A stretch of 64,000 bases of DNA from DASQDN01 sp963833675 (GTDB lineage Bacteria; Acidobacteriota; Terriglobia; Bryobacterales; Bryobacteraceae), in assembly GCA_963833675.1 (NCBI GenBank), contig CAWHYW010000031.1, positions 128,966-192,965 on the forward strand, written 5' to 3'. A program made the translations under genes and the position numbers. The notes under the pieces are model-generated. The model saw nothing but the letters and a program-made list of their open reading frames with translations, was not told the DNA's origin and ran no database searches. Positions 28,254-35,999 of the stretch are shown one piece after another. The stretch's first letter is position 1, and every line of letters begins with the position of its first letter.

Positions 28254-29868
28254 CTAACTTTGGCCTCTCGGGTCGGTAATCATACGGTCCATGTCTCAGG
28301 ACGGGGTCGAAATCAAAATTGTGCTGGGTTGGAGGAGACTGGGTCTCCCATTCAAGTGTGCGGCCACCCCAGGGATTCTTGGGCGCATCCATCGGCTTGC
28401 GGAAGGTCGCCAGCAGATAGGCCGCGGTGAGGAACAAGCCCGCTCCCAGGATCCACGAACCCACTGTCGAAAGCTGGTGCAGAGTTTGAAATTGGGGCAG
28501 GTAGTTGTAGTAACGTCGCGGCATGCCACGCGTACCCAGCAGGAACTGAGTAAAGAAGGTGACGTTGAAGCCGATGAAGACCAGCGCGCATGCGACACGA
28601 GCAAGTTTCTCGTTGTACATGCGGCCGAACATCTTCGGCCACCAGTAGTGCAATCCGCCCAAGAAGGCAATCACGGTGCCGCCCATCATCACGTAGTGGA
28701 AGTGGGCCACGATGAAGTAGGTGTCGTGCAGGTGAACGTCCACTGCAAGCGCGCCCAGATAGATACCCGTCAGTCCACCGATGGAGAACAGCATAAGAAA
28801 CGAGATCGCATAAAGCATCGGAGCGCGGAGATCGATCGATCCGCGATACATCGTCGCGAGCCAATTGAATACTTTGACGGCTGAGGGGATCGCGACCAGG
28901 AAGGTCAGGAACGAGAAGATCGCTCCGGCAAGCGTCGACTGGCCGCTGATAAACATGTGGTGGCCCCAAACCAGGAAGCCGACAATGGCGATTGCGACGG
29001 AAGAGAATGCGATGGCGCGATAGCCGAAGATTGTTTTCTTTGAGAAAACGGGAATGATCTCGGAGATGATCGCGAATCCGGGCACGATCATGATATAGAC
29101 CGCGGGATGCGAATAGAACCAGAAGAAGTGCTGGAACAGAACCGGATCGCCGCCGAGCTTGGGATCGAAAATGCCGATGTGGAATGCGCGCTCCATCGTT
29201 AGAAGCAGCAGCGTGATTCCCAGAACCGGCGTTGCCATCACCTGGATCAGGGCAGTGGCGTACATTGACCACACGAATAACGGGAGTTGGAACCAGCCTT
29301 GTCCTGGAGCACGTAGCTTGTGCACCGTCGCGATGAAGTTCACTCCGGTGAAGATGGAGCTGAATCCTAGCACGAACGCCGCCATCACCATGAGACCGAC
29401 CGCCCCACCCGTGGTTGTCGAATATGGCGTATAGAAGGTCCAGCCGGTATCGACTCCGCCAATCACGATCGAAGTCACGGCCATTAAAGCGCCCACGACA
29501 TAGATGTAATAGCTCAGTAGATTTAGCCTTGGGAACGCAACATCTTTGGCCCCCAGCATGAGGGGCAAGACGAAGTTACCGAGAGCCGCGGGGACCGATG
29601 GAATGATGAACAGAAACACCATGATCGCGCCGTGAAGCGTGAACACCTGGTTGTATGTCTCCGCCGTCATGATCGTCTGCTTCGGTGTCAGCATCTCGAT
29701 GCGAATCAGCAGCGCGAGAATGCCTCCAATAAAGAAGAAAAACAGGATGCCGGCGAGATACATGATCCCGATGCGTTTATGGTCGACAGTGGTCAACCAG
29801 CTCTTCAGGCCTTTTGGCGTGTTGAGGTAGTTTTCCCCTACCGCGTGATGGGTTTGTACAGCTTCCAT
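28231..29868 (-). CDS. ctaD: Cytochrome c oxidase subunit I, A2-type
   Basis: 545 residues, twelve predicted membrane helices. Heme a ligands are His79 (FTLHGAIMVF) and His391. Heme a3 ligand is His389 (IVAHFHYVMMGG). CuB ligands are His254 in WFYSHPAVYIMIVPG and His303/His304 in WGHHMFISG, with Tyr258 giving the cross-linked His-Tyr pair. The motif reads YSHPAV, not GHPEV, so the D-channel glutamate is replaced and the enzyme belongs to the A2 subfamily of heme-copper oxidases, which use a Tyr-Ser pair. It reduces oxygen to water and pumps protons in the inner membrane. It lies 35 bases after subunit II. Intact. Confidence 0.95.
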   Translation of the reverse strand: MEAVQTHHAVGENYLNTPKGLKSWLTTVDHKRIGIMYLAGILFFFFIGGILALLIRIEMLTPKQTIMTAETYNQVFTLHGAIMVFLFIIPSVPAALGNFVLPLMLGAKDVAFPRLNLLSYYIYVVGALMAVTSIVIGGVDTGWTFYTPYSTTTGGAVGLMVMAAFVLGFSSIFTGVNFIATVHKLRAPGQGWFQLPLFVWSMYATALIQVMATPVLGITLLLLTMERAFHIGIFDPKLGGDPVLFQHFFWFYSHPAVYIMIVPGFAIISEIIPVFSKKTIFGYRAIAFSSVAIAIVGFLVWGHHMFISGQSTLAGAIFSFLTFLVAIPSAVKVFNWLATMYRGSIDLRAPMLYAISFLMLFSIGGLTGIYLGALAVDVHLHDTYFIVAHFHYVMMGGTVIAFLGGLHYWWPKMFGRMYNEKLARVACALVFIGFNVTFFTQFLLGTRGMPRRYYNYLPQFQTLHQLSTVGSWILGAGLFLTAAYLLATFRKPMDAPKNPWGGRTLEWETQSPPTQHNFDFDPVLRHGPYDYRPERPKLDEPVHHG

Positions 29869-29903
29869 GAAGTTAGGTCCCTTACGATTATAGAGCGCGT
29901 ACC

Positions 29904-30845
29904 CTATTTTAAAGACTTGATGAATTCTATTACGCCCAGAACTTCGCGATCCCGCAGCAGACCCTTGTAGGTCGGCATGATCGGCTCGAAACCCTGGACA
30001 ACATGCGCTTGCGGGTCCATAACCGATTGACGGACGTAGTTCTCATCGACTACTGCAGAAGTTCCGTCCGCAAACGTGTGGGTCTGACCCCAAATCCCTT
30101 TCCAACTTGGTCCTTGGCCGCGTGTGCCGTCGAGAGCGTGGCATGTGGCGCAGCCGCGCGCGTCATGCACCATTGCTCCCAACTCTTTCAGCGGCATTTT
30201 GTTCATTTCTTCGTCGCCTTCAACGAGCCACTTCTGATAGGCGGCATCATCGTCGACGTGGATCCTCGCCATCATGTCCGAATGTCCCTTGCCGCAGTAT
30301 TCGGCGCAAAGGACCTGATAAATTCCCGGTTTGGTGGCCTCGAACCACTCTTCCGTATATCGGTTCGGCAGGACATCTTTCTTAATTCGGAATGCCGGGA
30401 CGAAAAAGCTGTGAATCACGTCTTCGGAATTCATGACCAGGCGAACCGGCCGGTTTACCGGCACATGGAAATCGTTCAGCGTACGCATCCCGTCCGGATA
30501 CTCGAACTGCCATACCCACTTCTTCGCGGTGATCTGAATCTCAATGGCGTTCGCCGGCGCGATCTGAGCTCTGACGTAACCATGGAAGCCCCAGAAAAAG
30601 ATACCGATCAGGATCAGTAGCGGAACGACGCTCCACGTAATCTCCAGAAGATTGTTGTGAGTAATATGCGGCGTGATTTCGTTATCCGAGCGTCTTCGGT
30701 AGCGCTTGATGAAGACAATGATCAACAGCACAATCAGGCCGAAGAAAAACGTGTTCACCGCGCTGATGAACATGAACAAGTTGTCGATGTTCGGCGCCAG
30801 TGTCGAGGCCTGCTGGCCCAGCATCCATTCGCGAATCCAGTTCAT
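29904..30845 (-). CDS. ctaC: Cytochrome c oxidase subunit II fused to cytochrome c
   Basis: 313 residues. Two N-terminal membrane helices (FMFISAVNTFFFGLIVLLII and LEITWSVVPLLILIGIFFWG) are followed by a cupredoxin domain. The CuA site is EDVIHSFFVPAF plus LCAEYCGKGHSDMMARI (two Cys, two His and Met). The C-terminal 90 residues are a class I cytochrome c with CATCH and a distal Met in PIMPTYKG. The fused heme lets electrons enter from the ActE cytochrome or soluble cytochrome c. It overlaps the SCO gene stop by 4 bases. Intact, encoded in the alternative complex III cluster. Confidence 0.95.
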   Translation of the reverse strand: MNWIREWMLGQQASTLAPNIDNLFMFISAVNTFFFGLIVLLIIVFIKRYRRRSDNEITPHITHNNLLEITWSVVPLLILIGIFFWGFHGYVRAQIAPANAIEIQITAKKWVWQFEYPDGMRTLNDFHVPVNRPVRLVMNSEDVIHSFFVPAFRIKKDVLPNRYTEEWFEATKPGIYQVLCAEYCGKGHSDMMARIHVDDDAAYQKWLVEGDEEMNKMPLKELGAMVHDARGCATCHALDGTRGQGPSWKGIWGQTHTFADGTSAVVDENYVRQSVMDPQAHVVQGFEPIMPTYKGLLRDREVLGVIEFIKSLK

Positions 30846-31690
30846 TTTACGGTAGCCACTCCAGACGGCAGAGAGTTGTTACGATCCCGCCGGAACAGAA
30901 AACCTAAGACGATTCCCATACAAACAACCATCAACACGCCGCCCAATTTCATAATGTTCCGGGCAAACGGCACGTACCCTTTTGCTTCCGAATCGTAATG
31001 GAAGCAGAACAGCAACAACTTGTCACCCACAGTGCCCAACTTGCCTTCGGAAGCCTCCGTCAGGCCGAGACGCAGATCACGTTCCTTGAACTTCACGCCG
31101 TATAAGTACCGGGAGATTCTTCCGTCCGGGGTCAGCATCATGATTGCCGCGGTATGCGCCCACTGCTCGGTCTTTGCGTCCCAGCGATATTGAAATCCAA
31201 CCTCATCGGCGAGCCGCTTCGTATTTCCCTGAAAATCCGTCAGGAAATGCCAACCTTGTTGCGCCGACTGCCTATCGTAGGTCTCAAGGTAAAACTTCTT
31301 TTTCGCTCGCGCGAGATTGAATTGCTCTTCCGGCGCGATGCTGATGGTAACGATCTCGAACTCTTTTCCCGCGGTCCAGGCCAACTCGCGAAGCGCGGCG
31401 GTCTGCCCGTTCAATAGCAGGTTGCACAGCATCGGGCAGCGGTAATAGACAAAATTCAACAGGACCGGCTTGCCCTTCTCGAAAAATTGCCGCAACGGAA
31501 CCTGGTACCCGCTTTCGGCGGTGAACTGCAAATCCAGGTTTACCTTCTGACCGATATGCTCGACCACATCGACCCCGACGAGTTCCGGGGGCAACTCCTC
31601 ATCTCGGGCCTGCAGGCTTGGCGCGATGGCCAAGACCAGAAGCGCTATGGCGACCTTATTTATGCTCCCTCGGCGCTGGTAATTGAACAT
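30842..31690 (-). CDS. SCO1/SenC family copper chaperone
   Basis: 282 residues. An N-terminal signal or anchor (KVAIALLVLAIAPSLQA) precedes a thioredoxin-like domain with the copper-binding YYRCPMLCNLLLNG (CxxxC) and the distant His in EQWAHTAAIMMLTP. A C-terminal membrane helix LGGVLMVVCMGIVLGFLF tethers it on the periplasmic side, an arrangement often seen in alternative complex III clusters. It inserts copper into the CuA site of subunit II, whose gene follows with a 4-base overlap. Its start overlaps the preceding gene by 35 bases; no later start is better. Confidence 0.92.
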   Translation of the reverse strand: MFNYQRRGSINKVAIALLVLAIAPSLQARDEELPPELVGVDVVEHIGQKVNLDLQFTAESGYQVPLRQFFEKGKPVLLNFVYYRCPMLCNLLLNGQTAALRELAWTAGKEFEIVTISIAPEEQFNLARAKKKFYLETYDRQSAQQGWHFLTDFQGNTKRLADEVGFQYRWDAKTEQWAHTAAIMMLTPDGRISRYLYGVKFKERDLRLGLTEASEGKLGTVGDKLLLFCFHYDSEAKGYVPFARNIMKLGGVLMVVCMGIVLGFLFRRDRNNSLPSGVATVK

Positions 31691-32162
31691 TGGGACTACT
31701 TTTTTGACCGCTTTCCTGCGCGGCGTTCGCCGCCGCTGCGCCGGGCTGAGAAACAGCCGGACTTCCTGCCGCAGCCAATTCGGCAGCGGTTTTTACATGG
31801 GAAGGAGCCGTAGGATAACGCGGATGGTTCTCCGCCGCATCCCTGGCGACCAGTTGCATTGCCTGGTCGATGGGTATCCTCACGGTTCCTTTATCTTTCT
31901 CGATGTACGAGTAGTGCGTCAGTTCCCACTGTTCCTTGTTGCGGAGATCCTGCAACTGCCAGTTGGGTTGAGACAGCACACGCGTGTACTCTTCGTTCTC
32001 ATACGTAAGCTGGTAGTAATTCTGGATACCGATACCGATCAGCGCCAGAAACACAACCGTCACCGCCATATAGATAGCGATAGCCCGGCTCTTTGGCTCA
32101 GTATGGTCGTAACTGACCGGATGATCGCCGTGCGGAATTTCTTCTCGATATTCGCTATGCAT
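31656..32162 (-). CDS. Small membrane protein of the alternative complex III cluster
   Basis: 168 residues with one membrane helix (AIAIYMAVTVVFLALIGIGI). It follows a His-containing cytosolic start and precedes a periplasmic part with NYYQLTYENEEYTRVLSQP and GTVRIPIDQAMQLVARD. The C-terminus is Ala/Pro-rich and disordered. It sits between actF and the SCO gene, overlapping both (8 and 35 bases), so it is clearly in the operon. I do not recognise a named subunit. By position it may be an extra subunit or assembly factor of the complex. The RIPIDxAMxLV block resembles the putative cytochrome-anchoring proteins of such clusters, but that is only suggestive. Confidence 0.75.
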   Translation of the reverse strand: MHSEYREEIPHGDHPVSYDHTEPKSRAIAIYMAVTVVFLALIGIGIQNYYQLTYENEEYTRVLSQPNWQLQDLRNKEQWELTHYSYIEKDKGTVRIPIDQAMQLVARDAAENHPRYPTAPSHVKTAAELAAAGSPAVSQPGAAAANAAQESGQKSSPNVQLPAPREHK

Positions 32163-33354
32163 TCTGGAAACTCAACGACTGCTCGAATCGCGGATCGCCG
32201 ATCGGCATCAACGCATGGGCTCGCATTCTCGACCAGAAGACCAGGCCGAGCGCGCTCATTGGCGCAGCCACGCACACAATGTCCAGCCAGTGCGGAGCTA
32301 TGCCCTTTGGATAGAAGTTCGGCATCACCTGCCAGTAGAAATCGACATATTGGATGACCAGGAACCAGATGGCCATCAGGACAAGGGGCCGAATCTTCCG
32401 CTTGCTCGACCGGAACACGAGCACGAGAAACGGGAAAACGAAATGCCCGAACAACAGGAGGGCGCTGATCCAACTCCAGTTGCCCTCAAACCGCTTCAGG
32501 AACCATTCGGTTTCTTCAGGGATATTCGCGTACCAGATGAGCAGGTATTGCGAGAACGCGATGTACGCCCAGAAGATCGTGAGCGCGAACATCCATTTGC
32601 CGAGGTCGTGATAGTGCTCCATGTGAACGGTCTTGCGCAGCACCCCCTTTTCCCGAAGGGCTACCATGATCAGCAGCCAGAGTGCCATGAAAGCAAACGC
32701 TCCGCCGGCGAAGCAGTACAAGCCGAAGATCGTGGAGTACCAATGCGGATCAAGCGACATGCTCCAATCGAACGATGCGAGCGTTCCGCTCAGGATCAGC
32801 ATCAGCAGGCCAGGCGCGCACCAGCGTGAGATGGTGTGCATCTGATCGAGACTTTTCGTTTTGTCCTGCCGTACGGAGTTTTTGTAGATCCGGGTTGCCC
32901 AAAGACTCCAGAGCAGGAAGTAAATCACCGTTCGGTAAGTAAAAGATGTTGGATTCAACCACGACTGCTTGGCTCGAAGCACGGCGTTATGCGCTGCCGC
33001 TCCCGGGTGCGCCCACTCGTAGAGCGTGCCGATCCCAAGCAATACGGGAATCGCAAGAATCAGTCCGAATGGAATGGTTACAACCATGTTCTCGACAACG
33101 CGACGCATGGTGACGCTCCACGCCGAGCCGGTAAGAAACATGACCATCAGAAAGAACAGTGCGCCGAGCACAATGAAGATGCTGAACAAGAAGCCAACAA
33201 GATAAGACTGGAAAAAGCGCGTCGGATCAAGTACGTATCCCGCGATCGCGCCGATCCAACTAAGTAAAGCTACGAAGGCGATCGCGTTGCGTCCGCGCGT
33301 CCAAAGCGCCGGATCCATTTGATAGTCGTGAATATCTGTTGCGTGCTGTATCAT
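32155..33354 (-). CDS. actF: Alternative complex III subunit F (NrfD-like integral membrane)
   Basis: 399 residues with about ten membrane helices. Matches to ActF are seen in SYLVGFLFSIFIVLGALFFL, YEWAHPGAAAHN, LASFDWSMSLDPHWYSTIFG, EHYHDLGKWMFALTIFWAY and QYVDFYWQVMPNFYP. Like ActC it belongs to the NrfD family and helps form the quinol-side module that delivers electrons from menaquinol. It lies 16 bases after actE and overlaps the next gene by 8 bases. Intact. Confidence 0.92.
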   Translation of the reverse strand: MIQHATDIHDYQMDPALWTRGRNAIAFVALLSWIGAIAGYVLDPTRFFQSYLVGFLFSIFIVLGALFFLMVMFLTGSAWSVTMRRVVENMVVTIPFGLILAIPVLLGIGTLYEWAHPGAAAHNAVLRAKQSWLNPTSFTYRTVIYFLLWSLWATRIYKNSVRQDKTKSLDQMHTISRWCAPGLLMLILSGTLASFDWSMSLDPHWYSTIFGLYCFAGGAFAFMALWLLIMVALREKGVLRKTVHMEHYHDLGKWMFALTIFWAYIAFSQYLLIWYANIPEETEWFLKRFEGNWSWISALLLFGHFVFPFLVLVFRSSKRKIRPLVLMAIWFLVIQYVDFYWQVMPNFYPKGIAPHWLDIVCVAAPMSALGLVFWSRMRAHALMPIGDPRFEQSLSFQNA

Positions 33355-33370
33355 CGGTTCGGGCTTCCTG

Positions 33371-33979
33371 CTATTTCAGCTCCGCTTTTCTCACTTCGGG
33401 AACGTCTGCAACCGTCGCGCTCGAGGTCCGCTGGAGCGCGCGAACATAGGCCACAATTGCCCAGCGGTCACGAGAGACGATTTGATATTTGTACGGCGGC
33501 ATCGACCGGCGGCCATTAGTCATTACATTGAAAATCTCGCCGTCGTTCATGTCCTTGACGCGAGGTTCCTGCAGGTTGGTCGGTATCCAGGTCGCGCGCT
33601 GAGCTACGATCCCGCGGCCCTGACCGGTTCGATCGTGGCACGGAGAGCAGTAGGTATTGAAGCGGCGCTGCCCGTTATGCAGAAGCTCGGCGTCGACCTT
33701 CAGCGGGTTGCGGCCGATGTACATGTTGTTCTCTACGCCGGTGTTGAAAACGTCAGTGTTCGACAACGACCCGATCGCGACTGTTCCTTCGACCGGACGG
33801 AGGCTGGACCGAGCATCGGAAAAGATCGGGTGTCCACCTCGAAAAGTTCGATCTCCCTGCGGCTCGTAGCGGCCCTGGTAATCCATGTCAGGGATGAACG
33901 AGATTGGGGATTCACGGGACGTCTGGCGCATACAGCCTGCGAGAAGCAATGAAGCGGCGAGGAAAATCGCGATTTTCAT
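33371..33979 (-). CDS. actE: Alternative complex III subunit E, lipoprotein cytochrome c
   Basis: 202 residues. The signal MKIAIFLAASLLLAGC is a lipobox, so the mature protein is lipid-anchored. A single class I heme motif CSPCH is followed by distal-Met region RRSMPPYKYQI. RTFRGGHPIFSDARSSLRP precedes the heme domain, as in ActE proteins. It carries electrons out of the complex to the fused cytochrome domain of oxidase subunit II. The start overlaps actD by 4 bases (ATGA). Intact. Confidence 0.92.
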   Translation of the reverse strand: MKIAIFLAASLLLAGCMRQTSRESPISFIPDMDYQGRYEPQGDRTFRGGHPIFSDARSSLRPVEGTVAIGSLSNTDVFNTGVENNMYIGRNPLKVDAELLHNGQRRFNTYCSPCHDRTGQGRGIVAQRATWIPTNLQEPRVKDMNDGEIFNVMTNGRRSMPPYKYQIVSRDRWAIVAYVRALQRTSSATVADVPEVRKAELK

Positions 33980-34542
33980 TTCGCCACCACTTCCGTGCGG
34001 ACCGCTCCGAGTTCGGAGAGCAGCTTCGGAGTTTCTTCGATATCGAACTTCGCGTCCGATGCTTCTACAACCAGCAGATAGCGGTCGTCGGTCGCGCGCT
34101 CGATCCCGGTGGAAGCGAAGACCGGATGATAAAACCGCGGCAGCCCGTTCAATGCGAGCATCCCGATCAGCGCGCCGAAAGCGGAAAACAGAACGGTCAA
34201 TTCAAACATCGGAGGAATCGAAAACTCCCACGCAAAAACCGGCTTGCCTCCGATCACGAGAGGGTAATCGTAACCGTTCGTGTACCAGACCATGAAGATC
34301 GCATTAAGCAGCCCGAACAAGCCGCAGCCGAATACGATGTAGCCGAGGATGGAGCGGGGAACGCCGATGGCATCGTCGATTCCATGGATCGGGAACGGTG
34401 TGAGCGCGTCCAGTTTCTTATAGCCGTGGTGGTGGTGAATGGTGCGGCCCGCGGCCACCAGGTCTTCCGGCTTTTGGAACTCGGCCACAACGCCGTACAC
34501 CGATTTGTCCTTCAACTCGGGAGAATTGGTATGTACGCTCAT
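33976..34542 (-). CDS. actD: Alternative complex III subunit D (DUF3341)
   Basis: 188 residues. A cytosolic N-terminal domain (VYGVVAEFQKPEDLVAAGR) is followed by two membrane helices around GYIVFGCGLFGLLNAIFMVW and FELTVLFSAFGALIGML, then a C-terminal domain with YLLVVEASDAKFD. The pattern is that of DUF3341, the ActD subunit, which bridges ActC and the periplasmic subunits. It overlaps both actC and actE by 4 bases. Intact. Confidence 0.92.
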   Translation of the reverse strand: MSVHTNSPELKDKSVYGVVAEFQKPEDLVAAGRTIHHHHGYKKLDALTPFPIHGIDDAIGVPRSILGYIVFGCGLFGLLNAIFMVWYTNGYDYPLVIGGKPVFAWEFSIPPMFELTVLFSAFGALIGMLALNGLPRFYHPVFASTGIERATDDRYLLVVEASDAKFDIEETPKLLSELGAVRTEVVAK

Positions 34543-35999
34543 TTGTGGAGACCTCCGGATACCGGCTCGCTGACGGGAGCAGGGGCGTGGATGTCGGGTC
34601 CGTGCGCCGTTCCGTGAACGGCGCTATGCATTGCCTCGTTCGCCATCATGCCCTTCACTTCGCTGACGGCGATCATCGGCAGGAATCGCACGAAGAACAA
34701 AAACAGAGTCAGGAAAAGGCCGAACGTGCCAAGGAAGGTCAGCATATCGACGTAGGTCGGAACGAAGTAACCCCAACTCGATGGCAGGAAGTCGCGGTGC
34801 AGAGAGGTGGCGATAATCACGAACCGCTCGAACCACATTCCGATGTTCACGAAGATCGAGAGAATGAACATGAACGGGATGCTTGTGCGCAGTTTCTTGA
34901 ACCAGAAGAACTGCGGAGAGATCACGTTGCAACTGATCATCGTCCAGTAAGCCCACGAGTAAGGACCGAAGGCGCGGTTGATGAAGGTGAACCGCTCATA
35001 AGGATTACCGCTATACCAGGCGATGAAGAACTCCGTCGCATAGGCGTAGCCAACGATCGTTCCCGTCGCGAGCATGATTTTGTTCATGTTCTCCAGGTGC
35101 TTCAGCGTGACCAGATGCTGGAGCTGGAACGCCCAACGAGCGATGACCATCAGTGTCACAACCATCGCGAATCCGGAGAAGATGGCGCCGGCGACGAAGT
35201 ACGGAGGAAAGATGGTCGTGTGCCAGCCGGGCAGGACCGAGGTTGCGAAGTCGAACGACACGACGGAGTGGACCGAAAGCACCAGCGGCGTCGAAACACC
35301 GGCCAGGATCAGGTACGCCATTTCGTAGTTGCGCCAGTGCCGCGCCGAACCTCGCCAGCCGAGACTGAGGGCCCCGTAAATCTTCTGGGCAAGGCCCTTC
35401 GCGCGATCACGCATGGTTGCGAGGTCGGGAATCAGGCCGACATACCAGAAAAGCGCGGATACCGTCGCGTATGTCGATACCGCGAACACGTCCCAAACCA
35501 GAGGACTACGGAAGTTAGGCCAAACGGACAGATGCGTATTTGGTAACGGCAGCAGCCAGTACGCGGCGCGCCACGGCCGGCCGGTATGGAATAACGGGTA
35601 AATCAAAGCGCAGGCGACGGCGAAAAGCGTCATCGCTTCGGCGAAGCGGTTAATCGAAGTGCGCCATTTTTGCCGGAACAAAAAGAGAATGGCCGAGATC
35701 AGCGTTCCGGCGTGACCGATACCGATCCAGAACACAAAGTTGGTGATGTCCCACGCCCAGCCGACCGGCTGATTGTTTCCCCAAACACCGATACCTGTGA
35801 ACACCAGGTAGCCGAGCATCGCGAACAGGATCATGGTGAGGCCGCCGGTAAGGGCCAGCGCCATGTACCATTCCTTGGGAACCTTCCGATTGATGCCTTC
35901 TACGATTTGCGCTACATCGGTTGTGACTTCGTGTAGCGAAGGGTTGCCCTCTACAAGAACGGGCGACACATGCGGGTCTCTAATTGCGAGATCAGCCAC
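34539..35999 (-). CDS. actC: Alternative complex III subunit C (NrfD/PsrC-like)
   Basis: 486 residues with about ten membrane helices; the quinol-binding integral membrane subunit. Characteristic blocks are FVFWIGIGHAGTLISAILFL, WRTSINRFAEAMTLFAVACA, HTGRPWRAAYWLLPLPNT, SVHSVVSFDFATSVLPGWH and EFFIAWYSGNPYERF. These include the His and Asp residues placed near the quinone site in solved complexes. It overlaps actB by 8 bases and actD by 4. Intact. Confidence 0.94.
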   Translation of the reverse strand: MADLAIRDPHVSPVLVEGNPSLHEVTTDVAQIVEGINRKVPKEWYMALALTGGLTMILFAMLGYLVFTGIGVWGNNQPVGWAWDITNFVFWIGIGHAGTLISAILFLFRQKWRTSINRFAEAMTLFAVACALIYPLFHTGRPWRAAYWLLPLPNTHLSVWPNFRSPLVWDVFAVSTYATVSALFWYVGLIPDLATMRDRAKGLAQKIYGALSLGWRGSARHWRNYEMAYLILAGVSTPLVLSVHSVVSFDFATSVLPGWHTTIFPPYFVAGAIFSGFAMVVTLMVIARWAFQLQHLVTLKHLENMNKIMLATGTIVGYAYATEFFIAWYSGNPYERFTFINRAFGPYSWAYWTMISCNVISPQFFWFKKLRTSIPFMFILSIFVNIGMWFERFVIIATSLHRDFLPSSWGYFVPTYVDMLTFLGTFGLFLTLFLFFVRFLPMIAVSEVKGMMANEAMHSAVHGTAHGPDIHAPAPVSEPVSGGLHK

